From Fusarium oxysporum f. sp. lycopersici 4287 (taxonomy: Eukaryota; Ascomycota; Sordariomycetes; Hypocreales; Nectriaceae): 64,000 nt of DNA. Below, piece after piece: positions 1-10,137 of this stretch (within the stretch, counting starts at the first letter, position 1; each line of letters opens with the position of its first letter). Made by a program: the position numbers and the translations under genes. The DNA lies in the NCBI RefSeq assembly GCF_000149955.1, contig NC_030986.1:3411185-3475184 (forward strand), written 5' to 3'. The notes under the pieces were generated by a model. That model saw only the letters and a program-made list of their open reading frames with translations. It was not told where the DNA came from and did not search any database.

Positions 1-909
1 AGCTGACGATGGAGCCCTTCACCACGACATGCAGCGAACGATGATCATCTCATGATATACAATTGAGCAAGGTATCTGGCAGAACGGTCCCCCTTTTCAC
101 CTCGATTGCATATGCAAGCTGTCAAACTCATCACAAATATTGTATATGTATCAACATCGGAGCTGATCCTTTTGCGCAGTGCAGCGTAAGCGACGTCTCT
201 CATCTCATCTTGTCTGTAGGTGCCTTGCCGCCAGCTCACCCATTGGGAGTATTCCGCATTGGAGCCAACCCAAGTCCTGGATGCCAATCTGTTGACTCAT
301 TTATCGCATCATTATATCGGCTCATGCCTGGCTATCACTCGAGTTATGCCGCGCGTTATATGCATCCTACTAGAGCGGCATGTCTGAGTGCTCTCAAATC
401 AGTCAGTTGGCACCACCAACATGACATAACATCCGGGCTGGGACATCACCAACACAATGGTACTCTATTACATGGATGACCTATAACGCACAGGCTGGTT
501 CGGACTTAGGTATCTGGGCAGCCCGAGCTCCCACGCACGCCCTTTTCAATCGGACCTTGGGTCTTGTAGTGAGGAGTGACACTTTGAATTGGCTCGAGAA
601 TGAGTTTATCAAGTATCTCTGTTGGAAACTCATGGGCCCTACCTCAGTAGACACGTATGGAAACTGCATAGTATTGCAGAAGACAATCATTCACAATGTC
701 TTCAATGTTCTAGTGTTCCATTTATCAGTCACCATATGCTGGGATTACATTCCTTGATAGTGAGAATCAATGATATCACGACCAGTTCTGTGTGACTTAC
801 CACAATTAGTCACATACAATGTGATGATGTATACGCGGTACAATATGGCAAAATGAAGCAATAGCAACCACAATTCATCCGCAACATTCTAGTAACAAGG
901 CAGTCTTAA
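1..909. other. No gene recognised
   Basis: Both strands carry only short or overlapping open frames. The longest is about 138 codons on the plus strand and opens with TTG, not ATG. None looks like a conserved protein and none has a convincing splice pattern. The stretch is probably 3' flanking DNA of the SDR gene that ends at 910. Confidence 0.5.
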
Positions 910-2120
910 TCAGGACACCAAAACCGTACTGGCGGTTGCGTTCCCGTCAGCTTCCTTCTCCTCACCATCGTTCTCAATGGCTGTATCCACATCCTCAATG
1001 ACTTGACGACCACTGAAGTTCTTCATATATGCCTCTGCCTTGGCTCTCACGGGAATTGCATACCAGTCAGGTTGCATACGTAAAGCAGCCAGAATGGTAC
1101 CCGTGCCAGGAATCACAACATGCCCACTACGCCCTGTGAGAACCTGCCTAACCACTGCATCGGCCACTGACTCGGGTGCAAGTGGTGGCATCAAGAAGTC
1201 AGTGTTTTGGTAGTATCCTTTGAAAAGAGCAGTGTTGGTGGGGCCTGGATGGACGATAACAGTCCTGACCTTGGGCGCATTATATCTGGTAGTCAACTCA
1301 GCGGTCAAGCCTTCGTGGAAAGCTAAAGCAGCTGCTTTTGAAGCACCATAGTCTACCAGGTTAGGAATTGTCAACCAGCTCGCATAAGATGTCAGGGTTA
1401 CAACCATGCCGTGGTTTTTAGCGACCATATCAGGAACAAATGTCTTTGCTATCCAAAAGGGCGCAAAGGTATTGACGTCAAAGGTGAAGCGGATATCGCT
1501 TGGCTGAGATTCCAAGATAGTCTTGCCCCTGACAACTCCAGCCACGTTGATAACGACGGTCGGATGTCCCACCTCAGCCCTAATCTTTTCGGCGACGGCC
1601 TCGACGTTTTCGGGCGATCGTAGGTCGCATCGAAAGTGGTGCACGTTGGCCGCTATTGGGTATGAAGTCAGCCTCCTCCTGCTATTCTGAGCTTGATCTG
1701 GGGTCAGATATAAAAAGATAACATACAAACTTCGAAAGACATGGGCTGAACATCAAGAACGACAACTTTGACGCCCATTTCCTCGAAAAGCTTCACAATT
1801 CGCCCTCCAATACCTCCTGCGCCACCTGTTACGAGAACAACTTCGCGCTTCCAGTCATATTTGTCGTCAACCCAGTTATTTCTGGTCTTATCGGACCACC
1901 ATCCGCTGGCCCATCGCGCCAGAGCAACGTAGAATAGTGTCTTGAGGTGACCGGAGGCGCTAGGATGAAGAATGGATAGGTCTTGGCCCTTCTTGGTGAG
2001 GCGAGCGAACAGCACGAGTGGAAGTAGGAGAGCTGGGTTGAGAGCAGTCTGACGAATGAGTCGTAGTACAACGTCAGCGCAAAAGCCTTCTCGTGGGATG
2101 AGTCCTTGATGCATCGGCAT
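910..2120 (-). CDS. Short-chain dehydrogenase/reductase, RDH10/retSDR-like
   Basis: Two exons (1727..2120 and 910..1652) joined across a 74-nt intron with a GTATGT donor give 378 aa. The phases match: the joined codons read FEV-SANVHHF. The Rossmann nucleotide motif VTGGAGGIGG is at about residues 97-106, the NVAG motif follows, and the catalytic triad is about Ser220, Tyr233 and Lys237 (YGASK). The roughly 90-residue N-terminal extension with a hydrophobic stretch (LNPALLLPLVLFA, about 27-39) is typical of membrane-associated fungal homologues of retinol dehydrogenase/17-beta-HSD type enzymes, so it probably sits on the ER or lipid droplets. It would oxidise or reduce a lipid alcohol or ketone with NAD(P)(H); the substrate cannot be read from sequence. 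I chose the Met at 2120 because family members begin there. An in-frame Met upstream at 2219 adds residues that do not look conserved. Confidence 0.85.
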
Positions 2121-2847
2121 GATGGCGTTTGAGTCTGGTGTAAGCCAATATTTTGTGGTCAGATTACACCGAGATACGATTACTTTTCCATATGAAAAAC
2201 AAGCAGTGCACAGGTCCAAGAGAGCAGCTCAAGTACTCGAACAACGCACTTTGCGCCTCGGATGCGCATAGGCATCTCTTATGGAGGGGGAATGGGCTTG
2301 ATGCATGGTTCTCATGATGGAGCATGCAAACCGAGGTCCTTTTCCACGAACAGCTACCAACTCGCTGCTCACTGCAGTAGTTCGCAGGGATGACAAATCT
2401 GGGGTAATAGTCAAAAACCTATTCGTCGGGGTTCTCGTAGCAGCTCCTACCGAACAACATCTTTGCTTGCGCCAAGCCGGACTATCATGAGTTAAAGATT
2501 GTTGTGAATTGTTCCTCGGCGTCATGGTGACCCCGCAATTCGATCGCCTTACAGCTATACTGAATGGGGATGATTCCTTAATTGGCATGGCAGATGATGG
2601 TTGACATGGCGATTTGGTAACCTGCATTGGTTAGTGGAATTTGAAGATGTGTGGCAATCTAAGACGAGCTGTTTCAACTTTCACACTCAGACTTTGGGAC
2701 TGTGAATTACTATGGCTCGAGAGCATTTGAACGAAGAATGGATTCCTGAAACAAGTTTGCTGGAATGCAATATACTATGTAAAAGAGCTTGCGCTTCTTA
2801 AGTTAGGGGGTATCAGAATATTAAGAGGCTAATCAGGATCTTTACAA
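2121..2847. other. Intergenic between two minus-strand genes
   Basis: This holds the presumed promoter of the SDR gene and the 3' end of the secreted-protein gene. Short frames on both strands lack splice or family support. Confidence 0.5.
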
Positions 2848-3695
2848 TTAGATCGCCATGAACAAGCTCACCAATCCAGCATATACCGCTAGTTTCGAAT
2901 CAAGGGCAGATCCCTTCGAATCCTCACCACTGGCATCAAGCTCGGTCGAGTCACCTGGCGCAAACAAAACGCCCACTTTATTAGCTGCCTCTGCGTCAAT
3001 TTCCTCGGGCGAGAGTATCCCATTCGATAGCTCATCGCAAGACGGCCGATCATCATCCTCAGGAATCGAATTGGTGACGTTGATTGGAACGTCGAAGATG
3101 GTATAGTGGTCATCACCGTTGAGCCTAAAGTTTTGTCGGATGGAAATCTGTGTATATTGTCAGAACATCTTCTAGCAAGGGTACACAAGTATGGCTCACG
3201 TTGTAAACACCGCGATCACTGTCTCCTCCAGGATTTCCATCGCCAACAAGACAGTCAGGCCACACCCAGTTAATGTGCTTGACCGTACTGCCTGGTTCTT
3301 GGGCCATGATCTCCCCAAGACTTGCGTTATTAGCGGTCGCCGTCCCATTGGAGATGGTCAAGTTGCGACCTGTCATGTAACTGTAGAGGAACATCTCGAT
3401 ACTGAAGATCTGGTTGTCGTCACCTTCGTCATGCGGCGGCAACGGCAGCTTGCCGTTGGCGGTCACATCTATAGCGACGTGCAACGTATCTTGTATCAAC
3501 AATGTCAGTCTGTCGAAGCTATCGTCGACGGCGTAATGTCAACTTACCCCCTCCAAGGGGCGTGTTCGGTTGAGGGGCATCCAGCACCACAAAACCAGGT
3601 GTAAAGATCTGGCCATTAGAAATCGTAAAGTTCAGTCCCAGCGCGCGCCCAGCCAGGAGCAGCACGGCTGTCAGTTGTTGCTTTGATGATAACAT
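2848..3695 (-). CDS. Secreted, probably GPI-anchored protein of unknown function
   Basis: Three exons (3548..3695, 3200..3489, 2848..3147) with introns of 58 and 52 nt and consistent phases give 245 aa. Residues 1-20 form a signal peptide (SSKQQLTAVLLLAGRALG). The mature part begins LNFTISNGQIFTPGFVVLD and carries several N-glycosylation sequons (NFT, NLT, NGT, NAS, NVT). It has a beta-rich middle (HINWVWPDCLVGDGN, GVYNISIRQNFRL), then a Ser/Glu/Asp-rich tail and a hydrophobic C-terminus (LAVYAGLVSLFMAI). Signal peptide plus linker plus hydrophobic end is the pattern of a GPI-anchored wall or plasma-membrane protein. It resembles conserved hypothetical secreted proteins of filamentous ascomycetes, but I cannot assign a biochemical role. 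The long non-coding gap to the plus-strand gene at 4751 probably holds both promoters. Confidence 0.8.
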
Positions 3696-4750
3696 TGCCC
3701 TAGTATCAAGTGCTATACAAGTCCTGGCAAAAATGAGGTGTGAGAAAATGGTACCGCAACAACAAATTCATCATCGCGGGAAATACGGCACAGGATTCAA
3801 AATGACTACATCTACTTTTTGAAACCGGAAATTGGGCTTGGCCGAGTATCCAATACAGCTGCAAAATCCTTGGGAGGTGTTTGAGAACGGGGGCTTGGTC
3901 CTTGATAAAAGTGAGATTACAAGGGTATTTTACCGGTGGATAAGGCTAAGAACATAGATAATGAGGATGAATGATTGTTTCTATGCCTTTTATCTTGAAC
4001 TGATGGCATTCCGAGTTCGGGTTTAAGACTTACTTGGTAATAAATAGCTTTGATTCATGAATACCAGACTTACATAGTATAATCGTTAAACCATGCTCAT
4101 ATTATAGTGTTGCAGCGTATTATGAGCATCAACCATGGTTCAGAATCAACTTGACAAGGATTCAATCATCATCTGAACTAAAATGCAGGGACCTAGCTAC
4201 GTAAGTACTTCCCAGTCTGAAGAAGAGAGTTAGAGCTGAAAATAACAAGAATGCAAAATGTACGTTTTGGCTCTTCAATGGAGGTCATTAATTTCTCCAT
4301 CTCCAACTGGTAGCGGAATTACTTCCCCCAGTACCACTTGAGAGCCAATGAATCCTCAGAGGGGCATTTACCGGCGGAGCCCCCCGATAGCCAAGAGCTA
4401 AGAACCACCAACACCGCCTGCTCAGAGCAAAAGATCCTCTACCAAATTGGCGGCTGTGGAGCTCTTTTCTTTTATCGTGACAGAAGATATCTCACGATAG
4501 GGGAATCATTGGCTTCTAAAAGTAATCGCTAATAATTGTGATCCGAGGCTCTTCTCATTGCCCGGCTCTAGCGCTAACTCAGGTTGTCAGGTCAGTTCCT
4601 CCAACCCCTCCTCTCAGTAAAGGTAATCGACTTCAACAACATCAAATCTTGATTCAAACACGTCGTTCTTCAATCTGAAACTCAGGGACTTCAACCGGCC
4701 TTGTTCATTGGCGTGTACTGCTGCATTTCACTCAGTACAGCAAATCCAAC
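3696..4750. other. Divergent promoter region
   Basis: About 1 kb lies between two divergently transcribed genes. A pyrimidine-rich, CAAC-containing leader (about 4590-4750) precedes the plus-strand gene. No other gene is seen. Confidence 0.55.
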
Positions 4751-7319
4751 ATGCGGCTGTCAAGTCTCATCGCCCGGCACGGCTCCGTCCTTCGGCGCTG
4801 TTCCGGAGCCGGAACTCGGCCGGTCTACTCTCATTCTCAACGCCGCCTCATGAGCTCCTCCTTGGCTGGTGTCAAGGACTTGCTCAAGGTCTCGGACGAA
4901 ATCACAGACGCTGTTGCCACTAACAAACCCATCGTTGCCCTTGAGTCAACTATCTACACTCACGGAGCCCTGGGCAATGAACTCGCCCTCCAACATTCAG
5001 ATCTTGTCCGCAGCAATGGAGGTATTCCCGCCATCATCGCCATTGTTGATGGTGTTCCTACTGTTGGAGCAACAGCATCTGATATCATTCGTATGATTGA
5101 GAGTGGAAACGCTGTCAAGGCGTCCAGGAGAGATATTGCCTACCTCGCGGGAATGGTAAGTCAACCTAGGTACTGATGTTGGTCATGCCTCTCATGTGTG
5201 CAACAACGCATTCACAGTCAACACCTTTGATATACAAAGGCTGCAAGGCTGACTGAGATTTGCTTCAGGGCTTGACAGGACAGAAGATTCATGGCGGCAC
5301 CACCATATCAGGAACTATGTTGCTCGCCAGGCTTGCGGGCATTCGAGTATTCGGCACTGGTGGTCTCGGCGGCGTCCACCGCGGAGGTCATGACTCAATG
5401 GATGTTTCTGCTGATCTCACTGAACTTGGCCGAACCCGAGTCGCTGTCATCAGCGCCGGCTGCAAGGGCTTCCTCGATATTCCCAGGACACTGGAGTTCC
5501 TCGAGACCCAGGGTGCCCATGTTTCGACCTTTTCAGACGGACGATCTGGAAAGATTGATTTCCCTGCTTTTTGGGCTCGTGATAGCGGCATCAAGAGTCC
5601 TTCTGTTGTCCATACCGAGAAGGAGGCTGCTGCTATCATTCTGGCCCAGGAGAAGCTTGGTATTGAGTCAGGCTTGCTCTTCGCCAACCCAATCCCGGAG
5701 GAATTTGGCATTCCTGCGCCTGAGATGCAGGCTTATATCGAACAGGCTGTCAGGGAAGCCAATGAGAAGGGCTTCACTGGCAACGCTAACACTCCGTATA
5801 TCCTGGGTAGAATCAAGGAGCTCACAGGAGAGAAGGCCGTTATCGCCAACAAGGCGCTGGTAACGTCCAATATCACCCGGGCCACCAACATCGCTGTCGA
5901 ACTCTCAAAATTGTTGTCTTCTGGTTCTGAGCCAGTCAAGACTTTGTAAGTGCAGCGATGAATGGTCTCGGACGTGAATCTAATCGTAGCTATAGCAATT
6001 CATATTCTGCCGCTTCATCTGCATCTGCACCTGCATCTCCTGCTCCCACTGAGCTCAAGGGGCCAGAAGTAACGTCCGACAGTAAGGCCGATATCCTTGT
6101 CGCTGGTTCCGTTGCTGTTGATCTAAGCTGTGACTATGCCCCAAAGTCGGGTGACGCTTCACCCGTCCTCCACACCTCGAATCCATCTAGTATCAGCCAG
6201 TCAATTGGAGGTGTCGGCCATAATGTAGCTCTCGCTGCCCACTCTGTAAGCAAACATGCTCGAGTACGGCTCTGTAGCATGGTTGGTGATGACGTGTAAG
6301 CGTCCTCTCGTATTGAGATCTGACCCTTACTGACGTGCTGTAGTGCTGGCAAGACCATTCTTAATGGACTCAAAGCCTCCGGCCTTGACACTACCTACAT
6401 TCGACAATTAGGCCATGAATACCACGGCTCTAATAGAACGGCTCAGTACGTTGCTGTCAATGATGCAAACAAGAATCTAGTCATGGCTATGGCCGATATG
6501 GGCATCTTCACAAACCACTCTTTTCCCGAATATTGGAAGTCTGCCGTCCGGGGAACCAAGCCCAAGTGGTTGGTAGTGGATGGTAATTGGAGCGAGAAAG
6601 ATATTCGAGCATGGCTCAAGGCTGGCCAAGACCAAGACTGCAAGATTGCCTTCGAACCAGTATCGACAGCCAAGTCTATGAACCTTTTCTGTCCTCAGAA
6701 AGGACACCCGAAACTTCGAGTCTTCCCCAAGCCCACAGTAGACATCGCTTCTCCCAACAGCTACGAGCTGGCAGCCATGTACTCCGCAGCTCGTGATAAC
6801 GGATACTTTGAGGCTCCAGAGTGGTTCGATATCATCGACGCCTTTGGCATGCGAGGTGCCCGAGATCGGTTTGTTAAGATGACTTCAACCGAGCTGACTG
6901 ACGCTGGTGTTCCTGTTCAGTCTGTTCAACTACTTCCTTATATTCCGACTATTGTGACGAAACTTGGTCCTCAGGGTGTTCTCCTGACCGCCATCCTCGG
7001 AAAAGATGATCCCCGTCTGAAGAACCCTGATTCCGAGGAGTACATCCTTGCTCGCTCAATGAGCGACCACCCCAGCGTTGGTGGGCTCTATATGAGACTC
7101 TTCTCTGCAGCTGAAAAGGTTCAGAACATTGTATCTGTTAATGGGGTTGGAGACACGTTCTTCGGTGTTTTGATCTCTGGATTGGCCCAGGGTGGCAAAG
7201 TCGAAAACCTCATTGATGTTGCACAAGCTGGCTCATGTTTGACACTAAAGTCTCCTGAGTCAGTGAGTCCTGATCTACACAGACTCGAAAGTGTGTTGGC
7301 ACAGGCAGCAGCAGAATAG
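4751..7319 (+). CDS. Bifunctional pseudouridine-5'-phosphate glycosidase / PfkB-type pseudouridine kinase
   Basis: Four exons (4751..5155, 5269..5945, 5996..6295, 6344..7319) give 785 aa with all phases consistent. Residues about 40-345 form the PsuG (indigoidine synthase A-like) glycosidase, with the signature KPIVALESTIYTHG and the later NTPYILGRIKELTG. Residues about 385-780 form a PfkB-family kinase, with the GGVGHNVALAAHS signature and a C-terminal NGVGDTF motif whose Asp (about 721) is the expected catalytic base. The kinase phosphorylates pseudouridine and the glycosidase splits the phosphate into uracil and ribose-5-phosphate. Fused enzymes of this kind are known in fungi (the S. pombe C1861.05 type). 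The first 33 residues are Arg/Ser-rich without acidic residues, suggesting mitochondrial import. A second Met at residue 34 (4850) could give a cytosolic form. The two domains meet at a 50-nt intron whose donor contains an in-frame TAA (see findings). Confidence 0.92.
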
Positions 7320-7810
7320 TGGGAAAAGGACATTTAAATACCCGAAATTGGTTTTTTCTTTCTTTTCTTTTAGGCATTCTTGTAATTCCTAGCATCCTAA
7401 ACTCTCACATCTGCGTATACTTCCATCATCCTACCTAAGGTACTTAGGCTAGACACCAAATCCGAAGTTATGGGAGCCTGTGAAGGCCACTGTGGGCTCG
7501 CCAAGCTCACTCAGGCTCATTCTTGAGTAATCTTATCAGTTTCGACTTCTACACTGCTTGCAAATTACAATGCTTCATTTCCAGGTTTGATTGGTTCTAC
7601 GAATAGTCTTACTTCTCTTATATGGATGCAATATCAGCCTCGTTCAATCTCTCTTGTGATTGGTCACGACCCCACTAGTATTGAAATGAAAGAACCTATC
7701 ATAGAGAATCGCGTGCGCAAGGCTGCCTGGACCCTCTAAAAAAATTCCATGGCTATAAACATTTCCAACCAGAAACTGCAAAACTTACTCCAGCGAGACA
7801 AAGGACAACA
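7320..7810. other. Intergenic, Utp18 promoter
   Basis: About 490 nt with no gene. It contains the 11-bp palindrome TACCTAAGGTA at 7432-7442, which recurs elsewhere in the window. Confidence 0.55.
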
Positions 7811-9556
7811 ATGGCGCCACCACAAGACGAAGAGATGTTAGATCCCTCATCTTCCTCCTCCTCGGAGAACGAGTCTCAATTTGACTCAGAAGATGAGGTT
7901 CCTCAAAAGAAGCCAACCATTGCGCTCTACGATAAAGATTCGGACGAGGAAGAGTTGGAGCGACTTGTTCTAGGTAACAAGGCAGGCTTCCGGGCGCAAT
8001 TGTTCAAAGACGATGGGATTTTTGATAGCAGCTGGGGTGCGGAGGGTAGGGACCTTCAGCTTGTCGAGCAAGATCCTGGACTGGAGGAAATCGACGATGC
8101 GGACCTGTTCATGTTCGACACCGGTACTGGACCAGGCGCTGCAGAGGTCACAAAGGCAGCAAAGCCCACCGATGGAAACGCTCCTGTATGGGAGGATAGC
8201 GACGACGATAGACTGGCCATTTCCCTGGCTGGAGCCGCTCGGTTACGAAAGCTGCGAAAGACGGAAGCCGAGGATCTTGTGAGCGGAACTGAGTACAGCA
8301 GAAGGTTGCGACAACAGTACCTCCGACTTAATCCCCTCCCATCGTGGGCGCGCGAAGCAGATGGGCGACCTGGCAAGCGAAGGCGATCATCCGCTGCGTC
8401 TGACTCTTCAGCAGACAGCGATTCCGACTCTGAGATTTCTGCCCAGCCTCTTGAGAAGTTCCTTCGCGACGTCAACAGTCTGGCCGGAGCTGGATCAACC
8501 AAGAAGAGGCGCTTACGACCCGAAGTCATTGACATCCAACGCACACGAGAGATCCCAGACAAGCACAAGGCCCCCGTCGCCAACCTTTCCTTCCACCCCG
8601 AGTTCCCGGTCCTCCTCTCCTCCAGCACCGCTTCTGTCCTCTACCTCCACCACATCGCTCCCGCCGCTCATCCTACACCCAATCCTCAGTTGACTTCAGT
8701 GCAAGTCAAGCAAGTCGATGTTCGAAAGGCCGAGTTCTTATACCCTCGGGGCGACAAGGTGTTCTTCGCTGGTCGACGAAAATACTTCCACCACTGGGAT
8801 CTCAAATCAGGAACAGTGCAAAAGACAACGCAGATCCTCGGCCACAGGCTCGAGCACAAGACTATGGAGCGATTTAAGCTCAGCCCGTGCGGTCGATACA
8901 TGGCTATTGTTGCATCTACCAGAAAGGGAGGCGGTATCATTAACGTTCTGAACACGACATCTATGCAGTGGATTTCGGCTGCCAGACTTGCTAGTCAGAA
9001 TGGCATTGCAGACTTTGCTTGGTGGAGCACTGGAAACGGTATGACTATCCTTGGTCGAGATGGCCAGGTTGGCGAGTACAGTATGGAGAGCCGCTCATTC
9101 TTGGGAATATGGCATGATGAGGGTTGTGTTGGTGGTATTGTTCTCGGTCTTGGCGGTCATCAGGGTCCAACTTTACTGGGTGACGATCGATGGGTCGCTG
9201 TAGGTTCTAACAGCGGCATCACCAACATCTACGATCGCAACGAGCTTGTCATACTCAAGTCGGAGGATGTCTCTATTAAGGAGCGTCCAACACCTACAAG
9301 AGTCTTCGAGCAGCTTGTCACGCCCATTACACACATTGCTTTCTCACCAGATGGTCAGCTCATGGCTTTCGGAAGCCAACATAAGAAGGACGCTTTGCGC
9401 CTTGTGCATCTACCTACTTGCACAGTGTACCGTAACTGGCCTACGGAACAGACACCTCTTGGAAGAATCACAGCAGTCGCGTTTGGGAATCAGAGTGACT
9501 TGTTGGCGGTTGGTAATGACACAGGGAAGATCAGGCTTTGGGAGATCAGGAGTTAG
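7811..9556 (+). CDS. utp18: Utp18-like WD40 protein of the SSU processome
   Basis: A single uninterrupted frame of 581 aa. The N-terminus is Ser/Glu/Asp-rich (1-50) and is followed by ERLVLGNKAGFRAQLF, typical of the Utp18 family. About residues 235-581 form a WD40 propeller (ISFSPDGQLMAFGSQ-type and IRLWEIRS repeats). Utp18 belongs to the UTP-B module that binds U3 snoRNP and pre-rRNA in the nucleolus during 18S rRNA processing. The acidic N-terminal arm contains LFMFD at about 99-103 within DADLFMFDTG. This matches, as I recall it, the arch-interacting motif by which yeast Utp18 recruits the Mtr4 helicase and the exosome. The start is the first Met after an A-rich CAACA context. A small gene converges on its 3' end, about 120 nt away. 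Confidence 0.9.
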   Translation: MAPPQDEEMLDPSSSSSSENESQFDSEDEVPQKKPTIALYDKDSDEEELERLVLGNKAGFRAQLFKDDGIFDSSWGAEGRDLQLVEQDPGLEEIDDADLFMFDTGTGPGAAEVTKAAKPTDGNAPVWEDSDDDRLAISLAGAARLRKLRKTEAEDLVSGTEYSRRLRQQYLRLNPLPSWAREADGRPGKRRRSSAASDSSADSDSDSEISAQPLEKFLRDVNSLAGAGSTKKRRLRPEVIDIQRTREIPDKHKAPVANLSFHPEFPVLLSSSTASVLYLHHIAPAAHPTPNPQLTSVQVKQVDVRKAEFLYPRGDKVFFAGRRKYFHHWDLKSGTVQKTTQILGHRLEHKTMERFKLSPCGRYMAIVASTRKGGGIINVLNTTSMQWISAARLASQNGIADFAWWSTGNGMTILGRDGQVGEYSMESRSFLGIWHDEGCVGGIVLGLGGHQGPTLLGDDRWVAVGSNSGITNIYDRNELVILKSEDVSIKERPTPTRVFEQLVTPITHIAFSPDGQLMAFGSQHKKDALRLVHLPTCTVYRNWPTEQTPLGRITAVAFGNQSDLLAVGNDTGKIRLWEIRS

Positions 9557-9677
9557 ATATTTAATGGACACAAAACGGCGCATGATTATCTACAACCAAT
9601 ATCCTCTGTCACCCCATGGGTGGTCTACTCAATATCCAATGTAGCATCTCGTGTCTGATCCTTCTCCGAGGCATTGT

Positions 9678-10137
9678 TCAGTTGAACATATGCTTCAACA
9701 GCGTCCGAAGTGGACTGCCCTTGGGCAGCTGGCGTCGGGGGAAGAAAGCTTTCCTCTTGCGCGTCCAAACAATAAGTTCCTTTCTATTCTTGAAGAGCTC
9801 GACATCATCGGGCTTGGTCTCACATTGCAGGAAATGCTTAATGTTGACGTTGATGCTCTTGAGCGCCTGTAGTAAATCAGCATCTGGCAGTTATCATGGG
9901 TATCTGAAAACTTACGTCTCGGCATTTAATCTTGCTAGCAAGGTCACTCGGGAGGCCTAGATCGGCACAAAGTCTTTGGAAGTCCTGTAGGGTGCCTTTC
10001 TTGAAGTAATCGTTCCACTGATCCATGAGGGTCACATGCTTGTTACTAGATTCAGACGAGTTGGAGGGAGCGAGGACGATGACACCGGAGCGGTCAACTC
10101 TATCACTGTCTAAATCTTCATCAAGGGGTCGAGCCAT
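9678..10137 (-). CDS. Small conserved-looking protein, unknown function
   Basis: Two exons (9916..10137 and 9678..9866) with a 49-nt GTAAGT...CTACAG intron in phase 0 give 136 aa. The protein begins MARPLDEDLDSD and has a Ser-rich linker. A helical basic domain follows (QWNDYFKKGTLQDFQRLCADL, LASKIKCRDALKSINVNIKHF) and ends ELIVWTRKRKAFFPRRQLPKG...LKHMFN. There is no signal peptide or membrane segment. The second half, rich in Lys/Arg and aromatic residues, could bind nucleic acid or a protein partner, but I do not recognise the family. It converges on the Utp18 gene. The clean splice and the protein-like second exon make it likely real. Confidence 0.7.

Noticed and set aside
63..479. 138-codon plus-strand open frame
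   Set aside because: It opens with TTG, has no family resemblance, and is overlapped by comparable frames on the other strand.
5291..5863. 190-codon frame overlapping the PsuG exon
   Set aside because: It is a second frame of a coding exon, Ser/Arg-rich. The glycosidase frame is unambiguous.
8056..8628. 190-codon frame antisense to Utp18
   Set aside because: It is a composition shadow of a Ser/Asp-rich coding region, with no independent protein features.
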